From Sporomusaceae bacterium (lineage in GTDB: Bacteria; Bacillota; Negativicutes; Acidaminococcales; JAJUGR01), in the NCBI GenBank assembly GCA_029265905.1, contig JAJUGR010000017.1, forward strand, positions 1 to 47,877: a stretch of DNA of 47,877 nt. The letters are read 5' to 3'. Below, piece by piece: positions 17,862 through 25,072 of the stretch (position 1 is the first letter of the stretch; each line of letters begins with the position of its first letter). The notes beneath the pieces were generated by a model. The model did not search any database and was not told where the DNA came from. It saw only the letters and a list, made by a program, of their open reading frames with translations. The position numbers were made by a program, and so were the translations under genes.

Positions 17862-18185
17862 ATGAAGACAGAGATAATCATAGCCGACAACTTCTTCACC
17901 CGCCTTCGGGGCTTGCTCTTCCGCAAACCGCTGACCCAAGGCGAGGGCTTAATCCTGATCCCCTGCAACAGCATCCACACGTTCGGCATGGGTTACCCGA
18001 TTGATGTTGCGTTCTTGGATCGCGACTATCGGATTGTGCGGTTGGTGCGCGAACTGCCGGCGCGCAAGGTACGTTCCGCCTCCGGCGCCAGGATGGTGCT
18101 GGAGCTACCAGCCGGCGGGGCAAGTGAGATGAAGGAGGGGGATACGTTATCCTGGCTGAAGGGCATAGTGGAAAACAGAAGATAA
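17862..18185 (+). CDS. DUF192 family protein, last gene of the Tad operon
   Basis: A 107-residue DUF192 protein. Core motifs are FFTRLRGLLFRKPL (about 11-24), CNSIHTFGM and PIDVAFLD (about 40-57), and ELPAGGASEMKEGDTL near the end. It has no signal peptide, whereas many DUF192 proteins are exported. The biochemical role is unknown. It begins 4 bases after tadC, so it is co-transcribed with the pilus genes, and DUF192 genes recur next to Tad loci, suggesting an accessory role (inference). A large hairpin overlaps its stop codon. Confidence 0.8.
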   Translation: MKTEIIIADNFFTRLRGLLFRKPLTQGEGLILIPCNSIHTFGMGYPIDVAFLDRDYRIVRLVRELPARKVRSASGARMVLELPAGGASEMKEGDTLSWLKGIVENRR

Positions 18186-18240
18186 ACAGACAAGCCCTTT
18201 TGTGGTAGCCTCCTGCCATCACAAAAGGGCTTGTCTGTTT
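18184..18240. terminator. 21-bp perfect hairpin ending the Tad operon
   Basis: Arms 18184-18204 and 18220-18240 are perfectly complementary around a 15-base loop. The arms begin AAACAGACAAGCCC and end GGGCTTGTCTGTTT, so the structure is symmetrical and could stop transcription from either side. There is no long U tract beyond the terminal TTT. Confidence 0.7.
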
Positions 18241-18254
18241 GGCGGCGCAAAACA

Positions 18255-18285
18255 CAAAAAAGCAACCATCATTAAGATGGTTGCT
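18255..18285 (-). terminator. intrinsic terminator of tRNA-Pro
   Basis: The 10-bp stem AGCAACCATC/GATGGTTGCT (18261-18270 / 18276-18285) with loop ATTAA is followed on the minus strand by a run of six or more U residues (18255-18261), just past the tRNA gene. Confidence 0.85.
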
Positions 18286-18318
18286 CATGGTTGACATCCG
18301 ATGCACTCGTTAAAAAAG

Positions 18319-18395
18319 TGGTCGGGGCGACAGGATTCGAACCTGCGGCCTCTTAGTCCCGAACCAAGCGCGCTACCAAACTGCGCCACGCCCCG
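18319..18395 (-). tRNA. tRNA-Pro (anticodon CGG)
   Basis: A complete cloverleaf of 77 bases: acceptor stem CGGGGCG/CGCCCCG, D arm GCGC..GCGC, anticodon stem CTTGG/CTAAG (one G-U pair) with loop TTCGGGA, anticodon CGG at 18361-18359, and TPsiC arm GCAGG-TTCGAAT-CCTGT. The encoded 3' end is ACCA. It reads proline codon CCG. It has its own promoter and terminator, so it is an independent transcript on the minus strand between the Tad operon and the HD-GYP gene. Confidence 0.97.
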
Positions 18396-18407
18396 TCAAC
18401 GTTACTT

Positions 18408-18436
18408 AGTATAGCCGAGGTTGATAGGATTGTCAA
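18408..18436 (-). promoter_or_regulatory. strong promoter of tRNA-Pro
   Basis: Read on the minus strand, consensus TTGACA (18436-18431) and TATACT (18413-18408) are 17 bases apart. The -10 ends 12 bases before the tRNA 5' end. Confidence 0.9.
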
Positions 18437-18439
18437 CAG

Positions 18440-19921
18440 TTAATTTGCGTTGTTTTCTTGCATGACGCCAGGGAGCTCTTCGGCAGTGTCATCTTCGGCT
18501 GGAACTTGCGGCTGCCGCTTAGTTTGGGCATTCTCCGGCCGGCCCAATTCAACTTCATTGTCCAAGGTTTCAAGAATCTTTAAGATGTCGCTTTGGTGTT
18601 TTTCAAAAATTCGCACGACAATGGGGTCAAATTGCGAGGCGGAGCCCCGGACGATTTCCTTCATGGCCTGATAATGGGTCATGCCCTTGCGGTACGGCCG
18701 GTCGGAAACCATGGCCTGGTAGGCGTCGGCCACGGCGATAATGCGCGCGCCGAGCGGGATGTCGGAGCCGCGCAGCGGTTCAGGGTAGCCATGGCCGTCC
18801 CAGCGGCAGTGGTGGTACTTGATGATTTCCGCCACGCGGTCAAGCGAGTGGATGCCGGAGATGATTTTCCAGCCGTTGACCGGGTGCTGCTTGACTTGGC
18901 GCCATTCCTCGTCTGTCAATTTGCCGTGCTTGTTTAAAATGTTGTCCAGGACGCCGATTTTGCCGATGTCGTGCAAAATGGCGGCGAAGTTGATGTCGAA
19001 GCGCTCGTCTTCCATGACGCCCATTTTTAGGGAGATAAATTCAGTGATGGAGGCGACGGCCGTTGAATGGCCGTATGTATAGTGGTCCTTTACCTCCAGG
19101 GCGGAGACCAGGGAGGTGACCGCAGCCAGAATCATTTCCATCCGTTCCGTACTGATCCGCTCCGCGAGCTTCGTCACCCGGGTCGCCAGCTCCGACAGAC
19201 GATCATGTTCGCCGTCAAAGATGGCGTGCGGCTTTTTGCCATTCATCATGTTGTCCAGCTCGTCGGTGACGCGTTGCAGTCGCCGGGTGAAGCGGCTGGA
19301 TACGGTAATGATGAAAAACATCATTACCGCGAGGATCAGGATCATATACAGCGCGATCATCATGGAATAGCGGTTCAGGGCGTCGCTGACGCCTTTGGCA
19401 TTGTAGTCGAGGCCGAGCATGGCGACCGTTCGGCCGTCGTCCGCTTTGATCGGCGCGTAGCCGGAGATGGTGGCGCCCCATTTGTCGGTGATGATGTCCT
19501 TATCCGCGCTGGGGCGGATGAAGCCGTTCGCCATTTCCGGGGCGATGGACGCGTCGTATGATTCGCCGTACCGAGCGCTTTCATTTAGCCGGCTGACGTC
19601 GGCAATGAAAACGTACTGTCCGGCTTGCTCGCCCTTGCGCAACAGGTAGACAGAGACTAGTTGCTCGTTCAGGGTGAGGACTTTGCGCAATTTTTGCTGC
19701 AAGGTGGCATACTGGGCGGTTTTTTCAAAGCCAGGGCGGAGTTCATTGGGCAAATCATCGTCATCGACGTAGAGGGCGGCGGCCGCGGACAGCCGCATTA
19801 AATCGTCGCGCAAGTACTCCGTATGGCTCAGGCGGACGCACTGGTTTAAAACGACGGTAATAAAGACAATGAGCACGAGGAAGCCTTGAAACAACCGGTT
19901 GTTAAAGGGAAAAGGCAACAT
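18440..19921 (-). CDS. membrane-bound HD-GYP domain protein (putative c-di-GMP phosphodiesterase)
   Basis: The 493-residue sensor-type protein has a membrane helix (about 10-30), an extracytoplasmic Cache/CHASE-like domain (about 31-185), a second helix (about 187-207), a HAMP-like linker and an HD-GYP domain (about 265-450). The metal-binding HD is His317-Asp318 in HDIGKIG, and the signature HHCRWDGHGYP is at 370-380, so the active site looks intact. HD-GYP proteins usually hydrolyse c-di-GMP. GGAAAGGAG lies before the ATG. The acidic C-terminal tail of about 45 residues is not conserved. Its place next to a Tad locus suggests a link to surface attachment, as inference only. Confidence 0.9.
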   Translation of the reverse strand: MLPFPFNNRLFQGFLVLIVFITVVLNQCVRLSHTEYLRDDLMRLSAAAALYVDDDDLPNELRPGFEKTAQYATLQQKLRKVLTLNEQLVSVYLLRKGEQAGQYVFIADVSRLNESARYGESYDASIAPEMANGFIRPSADKDIITDKWGATISGYAPIKADDGRTVAMLGLDYNAKGVSDALNRYSMMIALYMILILAVMMFFIITVSSRFTRRLQRVTDELDNMMNGKKPHAIFDGEHDRLSELATRVTKLAERISTERMEMILAAVTSLVSALEVKDHYTYGHSTAVASITEFISLKMGVMEDERFDINFAAILHDIGKIGVLDNILNKHGKLTDEEWRQVKQHPVNGWKIISGIHSLDRVAEIIKYHHCRWDGHGYPEPLRGSDIPLGARIIAVADAYQAMVSDRPYRKGMTHYQAMKEIVRGSASQFDPIVVRIFEKHQSDILKILETLDNEVELGRPENAQTKRQPQVPAEDDTAEELPGVMQENNAN

Positions 19922-20011
19922 AAAAGCGCTCCTTTCCGCTGCATATCAGCCGTTTGTGACACCACGGTGTGCCGGGAAGAGCTATCAGTGCAATAATTAT
20001 CCATTAATTCT

Positions 20012-20041
20012 ATTCTATGATGGGGTAAAATTTCCCTTCAA
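20012..20041 (-). promoter_or_regulatory. candidate promoter of the HD-GYP gene
   Basis: On the minus strand TTGAAG (20041-20036) and TAGAAT (20017-20012) are 18 bases apart, 90 bases upstream of the start codon. Confidence 0.4.
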
Positions 20042-20059
20042 TTAATAAAGGGAAATTTT
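20027..20059. promoter_or_regulatory. 12-bp inverted repeat in a divergent intergenic region (operator-like)
   Basis: AAAATTTCCCTT (20027-20038) is repeated inverted at 20048-20059 around a 9-base AT-rich spacer. It overlaps the -35 and spacer of the candidate HD-GYP promoter and sits between divergent genes, where a terminator makes little sense. A regulator site is more likely; the regulator is unknown. Confidence 0.45.
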
Positions 20060-20164
20060 CATTTTATTATATTGCAATAATGGAAGGATGATGAGAAAGG
20101 AATTTGCGAAAGCTTGGCGAATAACACCTCTTGGAATCTCGATATCGGATGCACGAAGGAGGCG

Positions 20165-20872
20165 ATGGCTATTCGGGGGAAAAAGTGGGCAGCAAGCTTG
20201 CTGGTGGCAGCGTTTCTCTGCCTGTCTGTTAGTGCGGCGGCGGTGGAAGCGGCGGGCAATGGCCTGATCAAGTTCGGCATGCGCGGCGAAGCGGTCGGGC
20301 AGGTGCAGCAGCGGCTGCAGGAAATTGGCTATTACTCGGGCGCGGTCGACAACATTTTTGGTTCCGGCACGCGGGCGGCTGTGATTCAGTTCCAGCAGGA
20401 ACAGGGACTCATGGCGGACGGCGTGGTCGGAGCGGCGACGCTTCAGGCGATGAAAAACTACCGCGGCGATGGGCCGATCTCCAGGCGGCAGATGGGAAGC
20501 CGTCAGGGCGAAGCAATTGTCGCCCGGGCGAAAGGCTATTTGGGTGTTCCCTATGTTTGGGGCGGCACGAACGGCAACGGTTTTGACTGTTCGGGTTTTG
20601 TCTGGCACCTGTTCAGCCAGGCGGGCGTCAGCTTGCCGCGCATGGCGGATGAGCAGTTCTATGCCGGGTATTCGGTGCGGCTGCAGGAACTGCAGCCTGG
20701 CGATATCGTCTTTTTCTCCACGTATGAACCGGGCCCGTCTCATGCGGGGGTTTATATCGGCGGCGGCTCTTTCATTCATGCGAGCTCCGGCGCCGGCGAG
20801 GTAACGATAACGCCGCTTTCAAAGGCATATTACGCCGAACGCTATCTGGGCGCGCGGCGGGTCATACAATAA
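20165..20872 (+). CDS. secreted peptidoglycan-binding NlpC/P60 endopeptidase
   Basis: The 235-residue cell-wall hydrolase has a signal peptide (about 1-30), a PG_binding_1 repeat (about 38-98; RQGE-type VGQVQQRLQEIGYYSG) and an NlpC/P60 domain (about 113-235) with catalytic Cys142 in DCSGF, His193 in HAGVYIG and a third polar residue near His205. It is expected to cleave D-Glu-gamma-mDAP bonds in stem peptides. AAGGAGG supports ATG 20165; an upstream in-frame TTG would spoil the signal peptide. It is divergent from the HD-GYP gene and ends at a bidirectional terminator. Confidence 0.93.
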   Translation: MAIRGKKWAASLLVAAFLCLSVSAAAVEAAGNGLIKFGMRGEAVGQVQQRLQEIGYYSGAVDNIFGSGTRAAVIQFQQEQGLMADGVVGAATLQAMKNYRGDGPISRRQMGSRQGEAIVARAKGYLGVPYVWGGTNGNGFDCSGFVWHLFSQAGVSLPRMADEQFYAGYSVRLQELQPGDIVFFSTYEPGPSHAGVYIGGGSFIHASSGAGEVTITPLSKAYYAERYLGARRVIQ

Positions 20873-20918
20873 AAAACGGGTGCGGGAAACTTGGCATAAG
20901 TTTTCCGCACCCGTTTTT
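20872..20918. terminator. bidirectional intrinsic terminator
   Basis: A 14-bp perfect outer stem (AAAAACGGGTGCGG 20872-20885 / 20905-20918) with further pairing inside (GGAAACTT/AAGTTTTCC) ends in T5 on either strand. It separates the convergent NlpC/P60 and DUF4127 genes. Confidence 0.9.
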
Positions 20919-20922
20919 GCGC

Positions 20923-22605
20923 TTAATCTGTTGTTGCACTGACTTGCGGACGGACGTTCAGGTCGATTTCAAACGTCCTGTCCCAGGGCAAGCGGCAGTC
21001 GAAGCTGAGTTCCTGAACATAATAGCTTTGCAATCCGGCCTCCGTCGGTTGACGGTAAAAGGGCTGGCGGCGCAGGTTGCTTTGCAGCAGGCGCTGGCTT
21101 TCTTCGCGCAGCCGGCGCTGGATGAAGGCGGTGGCCTGGGCGCGCTCCGCGCCAAGCTGATAGGGGTTCTTGCCGCGCTTGAGCAGGTCGTCGTCCAGCT
21201 CCTTTTGAATTTTCTTCTGGTAGGCCCAGTCGTCGAGCAGCCTCTCCAGCGTAAAGGCCAGGTTTTTGGTCCGGATGGCGAGTCGCTCCTCGGGCGTTTG
21301 CGCCAGGCGCTCGCGCGCCAAGAGCAGGCTCGCCTGGCTGACGGCCGTGCCGAGCGAGTTGCTGGTCGTGTTCCAGCCGGCGTAGGCCGCCAGTTGCCCG
21401 AGCGGTGTATTGTTATTCAGCAGGCTGGGCAAGAGCGTCTGGTGGGCGCGGTATTCTTGGGAAAGGTCGACGAGCGCCACCTGATGGCCGGCGGACAGGT
21501 AATTGTCGATTTTTTTGGCGGCCAGGTCAAGCTTGCGGGCGGAGACGGCGCGGCTGCCGCTATGGACGAAGAGGATGAAGTCGGCCGCCTCCGGGGTGTC
21601 GGCAATTGCGCCGCCGACGAGCAGGATTTTTTCCCGGGCGCTTTCAGCGGTGGAGGCGGACATGAAGGGCATGATGGTTTCCGGCACGGAGCGGTCGGAG
21701 TATTCGACATACACCTTGGGCGCAAAGCCCGTGCGCTCGTTGTACCAGCGCGCCAACAGCAGCATCGCGATTTCGTCGGCGCCGCGCGTGGTGGCGGCAA
21801 CGCCGGACAGCCCCTCTTGGTCGATTACGTCGCGAAACAGGTTGCGGTTGCGGTTGGGCAAGCCGAACGGCTGGGCGTCGTCTTGCCCGAGGACGAGGTA
21901 GTGCAGGGTTTTCTGTTGGGCCAAGGCCAATAACTGGTGGTTGCGGTCGGCGTTTTCCCGGTACAGGTTTTCATATTGGTCGATCACTTTTTCCGGCAGC
22001 ATGCGCCGCACTTTTTCCAGGCGCTTGAAGTCGTCCGGCTGCTCGAAGGTGTCGTATACGTCCTTGAACGTCGCCCACTGGCGCATCGGTTCCTGCCAGA
22101 GCTTGGTCGCGTCGTCTTCGGCGATCAGGAGGCGGGGGATGATGGAAAAGAGAAACACCGGCCGGCCCGGGTATTTGGCGTGCAGGCTGCCCAACAGCGC
22201 AATGGTGCGATCCACCTCCGCCTTGTCGATGGTCTGCTGCTGACGGGAGGCGATGAGACCGCCGTACATGAGCAAATCGCTGGAGAGGACTGCGGCTTGG
22301 GCGCGGCTTGCGTTATTGTAGGCCCACTGCCGGATGGCTTCTTTGTTTGCGGGACTCTTGTAGTTGTCAAGATGACGGTTTGGCGGTACAATAATTTCGA
22401 CGCCCGCAATCGCGGCGAGTTTTTGGACAAGCTGGTTGCAGGGGGGGCGGCTGTCGAGCGGCGCAAGCAGCAGGGGGCCGTGCCCCAGGCTGTCAATTGG
22501 CGCTGCGGCGACTGGGGCCGCATTTCGCGGCGCGAGCGGCGTTACATAAGCGAGCGTTGCCAGAAGGGCTAGGACGCCGAAGAACCACCAACAATAGTTA
22601 CGCAT
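20923..22605 (-). CDS. DUF4127 family protein
   Basis: A 560-residue protein with an N-terminal hydrophobic segment (about 5-22) that is a signal peptide or anchor. Conserved DUF4127 landmarks are LLAPLDSRPPCN (about 46-57), LSSDLLMYGGLIASR (about 107-121), LGQDDAQPFG (about 239) and GADEIAMLLLARW (about 274). No reaction has been assigned to the family to my knowledge. The conserved acidic and His residues suggest an enzyme, but I would not name it. GAGGTT precedes ATG. It is divergent from rsmD, with 36 bases between the starts. Confidence 0.82.
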   Translation of the reverse strand: MRNYCWWFFGVLALLATLAYVTPLAPRNAAPVAAAPIDSLGHGPLLLAPLDSRPPCNQLVQKLAAIAGVEIIVPPNRHLDNYKSPANKEAIRQWAYNNASRAQAAVLSSDLLMYGGLIASRQQQTIDKAEVDRTIALLGSLHAKYPGRPVFLFSIIPRLLIAEDDATKLWQEPMRQWATFKDVYDTFEQPDDFKRLEKVRRMLPEKVIDQYENLYRENADRNHQLLALAQQKTLHYLVLGQDDAQPFGLPNRNRNLFRDVIDQEGLSGVAATTRGADEIAMLLLARWYNERTGFAPKVYVEYSDRSVPETIMPFMSASTAESAREKILLVGGAIADTPEAADFILFVHSGSRAVSARKLDLAAKKIDNYLSAGHQVALVDLSQEYRAHQTLLPSLLNNNTPLGQLAAYAGWNTTSNSLGTAVSQASLLLARERLAQTPEERLAIRTKNLAFTLERLLDDWAYQKKIQKELDDDLLKRGKNPYQLGAERAQATAFIQRRLREESQRLLQSNLRRQPFYRQPTEAGLQSYYVQELSFDCRLPWDRTFEIDLNVRPQVSATTD

Positions 22606-22641
22606 GCTGAACCTCTTTTATGGTTAGAATTGGGGAATGAC

Positions 22642-23241
22642 ATGAGAATCATTGCAGGAAAAGCGCGGGGGCGAAAACTGTTCACTCCTGCGGACAATCG
22701 CGTTCGGCCTACTGCCGACCGGGTTAAGGAAGCGCTTTTCAATATCATCGGGCCCCGCATTGTGGAGGCCGACGTACTGGATTTGTTCTGCGGTACGGGA
22801 AATTTGGGCCTGGAGGCCTGGAGCCGGGGGGCGCGCTCGGTCGCGCTTGTCGACTGCCATAAGGATAGCATGCGGTTGGCCGAGCGAAATCGCAACCTCA
22901 TCGGCGCAACGGAGGTCGCGCTGATGCGCGGCGATGTGCTGCAGGTGCTGTCGCATCTCGGCCGGCAAAAGCAGTCCTTTGACTGGGTATTATGCGATCC
23001 GCCCTATCGCCAGGGCTGGATCGCCCGCTTGCTGGCGTCAGACGCGCTATTGGCCGTCCTGCGGGAAGCGGGGGTGCTCGTTTTCGAACATGACCGGCGG
23101 GAGGCGGCGGAACTGCTGCAAGCGGCCGGCAAGCGGTGGCGGGTAATGCGCCAGGCGGCCTACGGCGACACCGTGGTTTCTTTTTTGACCCGGCATGATG
23201 AATCGGAGCAGTGCAAGGAGGATGCGGAGTGCGAAAAGTAG
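22642..23241 (+). CDS. rsmD: 16S rRNA (guanine(966)-N(2))-methyltransferase
   Basis: It methylates G966 of 16S rRNA using SAM. The 199-residue Rossmann-fold protein begins MRIIAGKARGRKL, the family N-terminus, which fixes the start at ATG 22642 with GGGGA 5 bases before it. The SAM-binding motif LDLFCGTGNLGLEA lies at about 46-59 and the catalytic DPPY at 119-122. It overlaps the coaD start by 13 bases; rsmD-coaD is a very common bacterial pair. Confidence 0.93.
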   Translation: MRIIAGKARGRKLFTPADNRVRPTADRVKEALFNIIGPRIVEADVLDLFCGTGNLGLEAWSRGARSVALVDCHKDSMRLAERNRNLIGATEVALMRGDVLQVLSHLGRQKQSFDWVLCDPPYRQGWIARLLASDALLAVLREAGVLVFEHDRREAAELLQAAGKRWRVMRQAAYGDTVVSFLTRHDESEQCKEDAECEK

Positions 23242-23738
23242 TATGCCCCGGAAGCTTTGACCCGGTTACGAACGGCCACGTCGACGTATTTCGGCGGGCC
23301 AGCGCTATGTATGACGAGATCGTGGTGGCGGTTTTTCACAACCCCGCCAAAAACCCCTGGTTTTCCATGGAGGAGCGGGTCGAGATGCTCAAAGAAGCGA
23401 CTGCCGATATCCCGAACCTGCGGGTGGACTGCTTCTCCGGGCTGCTCAACGAGTACGCGCGCAAGCAGGGTACGAATGTGATCGTGCGCGGCCTGCGCGC
23501 TCTGACTGACTTTGAATACGAGTTTCAGCGCGCCCTGCTCATGAAGCGCATTGACCCGGACATCGAAACGGTCTTTATGATGACGAGCGCGGAATATTCG
23601 TTTTTAAGCTCCAGCGGCGTGCGCGAACTGGCGGCGTTTGGCGGCAATTTCGAGTCGCTCGTTCCGGCAGGGGTTGCGAAACGTTTGCACGAATATTATA
23701 AGGCAAAGAACCTGAATAAGCAAAACAGCTGTTTATAG
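23229..23738 (+). CDS. coaD: phosphopantetheine adenylyltransferase
   Basis: It catalyses the penultimate step of coenzyme A synthesis (4'-phosphopantetheine plus ATP to dephospho-CoA). The 169-residue nucleotidyltransferase has SFDPVTNGH (9-17) as its T/HxGH motif, RGLRALTDFEYEFQ around 89 and the SFLSSSGVRE motif around 125. GTG 23229 lies 7 bases after AAGGAGG; the upstream GTG 23211 has no such site. Coupled to rsmD by overlap. Confidence 0.95.
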   Translation: MRKVVCPGSFDPVTNGHVDVFRRASAMYDEIVVAVFHNPAKNPWFSMEERVEMLKEATADIPNLRVDCFSGLLNEYARKQGTNVIVRGLRALTDFEYEFQRALLMKRIDPDIETVFMMTSAEYSFLSSSGVRELAAFGGNFESLVPAGVAKRLHEYYKAKNLNKQNSCL

Positions 23739-23756
23739 AGGAAGGGAGCGGCAAGT

Positions 23757-24302
23757 ATGGCGACAGACGTGGAACGCATTTTGGAGGAATTGGAAAATCT
23801 GGTTCTGGAAGCGACGCGCGTGCCTTTGACGAAAAAGCGCATGATCGAGGAGGAGCCGCTGTCGGTTCTGATGGATGAATTGCGCCTGGTGCTGCCGAAC
23901 GAGCTGAAGCACGCGCGGCAGGTTCTAAACGAGCAGCAGCGCATCATCCAGGAAGCGCAGCAGGAAGCCAAGCGCATCATCGAGCAGGCCAGGGAAAAGG
24001 CCGAAGCAATGGTGCGGGAAGAGCCGATCATGCAGGAGGCGCAGGAAAAGTCCCGCAACCTGCTGATGAAGTCGCAGCAAGAATCCGAGAGCATTCGGGG
24101 GGCGGCCGATGCGTATGCCGCGAAGCTGCAAAAGGATGCCACGGATTACGCCAACGAGATATTCTCTTATATTGAAGCGACGCTGCAAAAGACGCAGGAA
24201 GTGGTGGCGCAGGGCCATGCGAGCCTGCAGCACAGCGCCAAGCGCGAACCGGCGGTGGTGAAGAGCAGCCGCATCGAGCGCAAAAACGGCGAACGGAGCT
24301 GA
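23757..24302 (+). CDS. coiled-coil protein (ATP-synthase subunit-B-like / DivIVA-like)
   Basis: A 181-residue, highly charged protein rich in Glu, Gln, Lys and Ala. A long predicted coiled coil runs from about 50 to 165 and has heptad-like repeats such as QEAQQEAKRIIEQAREKAEAM. There is no membrane segment or Cys. Proteins of this type are common next to coaD in Negativicutes and are often labelled ATPase or F0F1 subunit-B-like, which is likely a compositional match only. The resemblance to DivIVA-type proteins is equally loose. GGAAGGGAG precedes ATG. Function not known. Confidence 0.7.
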   Translation: MATDVERILEELENLVLEATRVPLTKKRMIEEEPLSVLMDELRLVLPNELKHARQVLNEQQRIIQEAQQEAKRIIEQAREKAEAMVREEPIMQEAQEKSRNLLMKSQQESESIRGAADAYAAKLQKDATDYANEIFSYIEATLQKTQEVVAQGHASLQHSAKREPAVVKSSRIERKNGERS

Positions 24303-24307
24303 GCGTT

Positions 24308-25072
24308 TTGGCGCGCAAGATAGGCTTGGCTTTGGGGTCGGGCGGTTTGCGGGGCATTGCCCATATCGGCGTCTTGAGCGTGCTGGAGCAAGAGGGCGTG
24401 CCGATCGACATGGTGGCCGGCTCGAGCATCGGCAGCCTGATTGGCGCGCTGCACTGCAATGGCCTGGCGGCGGCGGACATCTACAAGCTGGCGCAGGCGA
24501 TGGGGCGAAGACACTGGCTGGACATGACGATGCCGAAGATGGGGCTTTTTGCCGGGGAGAAAATCGTCCAGGTTCTGCGGGTGCTGACCCAGCGCAAAAA
24601 TTTTGCGGAGTTGGAGACGCCGCTGGCCGTGGTGGCGACCGATTTGCGCGCCGGCAAAGAGGTGGTATTCAAAAGCGGGTCGGTGGCGGAAGCAGTGCGC
24701 GGCAGCGTTTCCGTGCCGGGCATTTTTGTGCCGTACGAGCACGACGGCATGCTGCTGGTGGACGGCGCGGTCATGAACCCGACGCCGGTCGACGTGGTGC
24801 GCAGCATGGGGGCCGATGTGGTTATCGCAGTCGACCTGGCGCATGCCGGGACCGTAAATGACGTGCGCAATATTTTTGACGTGATTATCGGGTCCATTGA
24901 TTTAATGGCGCAGGAACTGTTCCGCTGCAAGCAGCCGGCGTGCGAGGTGCTGATCCGTCCGGCGGTGGCGAATGTTTCGCCGGCCTCCTTCCAGTCCATG
25001 GAGGCGGCGTTTGCGGCGGGCGTGCAGGCGGCGGAGGCCGCGCTGCCCGAGATTAGCCGCTACCTCAAGTAG
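24308..25072 (+). CDS. patatin-like phospholipase (RssA family)
   Basis: A 254-residue patatin-fold serine hydrolase with oxyanion-hole motif GSGGLRG (10-16), nucleophile Ser40 in GSSIG (38-42), and dyad Asp152 in VDGAV. It probably hydrolyses an acyl ester of a membrane lipid, but the substrate is unknown. It begins with TTG 24308, 9 bases after GGAG. Its last 13 bases overlap the 3' end of tmcAL on the opposite strand, so the two transcripts must interfere or end within each other. Confidence 0.87.
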   Translation: MARKIGLALGSGGLRGIAHIGVLSVLEQEGVPIDMVAGSSIGSLIGALHCNGLAAADIYKLAQAMGRRHWLDMTMPKMGLFAGEKIVQVLRVLTQRKNFAELETPLAVVATDLRAGKEVVFKSGSVAEAVRGSVSVPGIFVPYEHDGMLLVDGAVMNPTPVDVVRSMGADVVIAVDLAHAGTVNDVRNIFDVIIGSIDLMAQELFRCKQPACEVLIRPAVANVSPASFQSMEAAFAAGVQAAEAALPEISRYLK

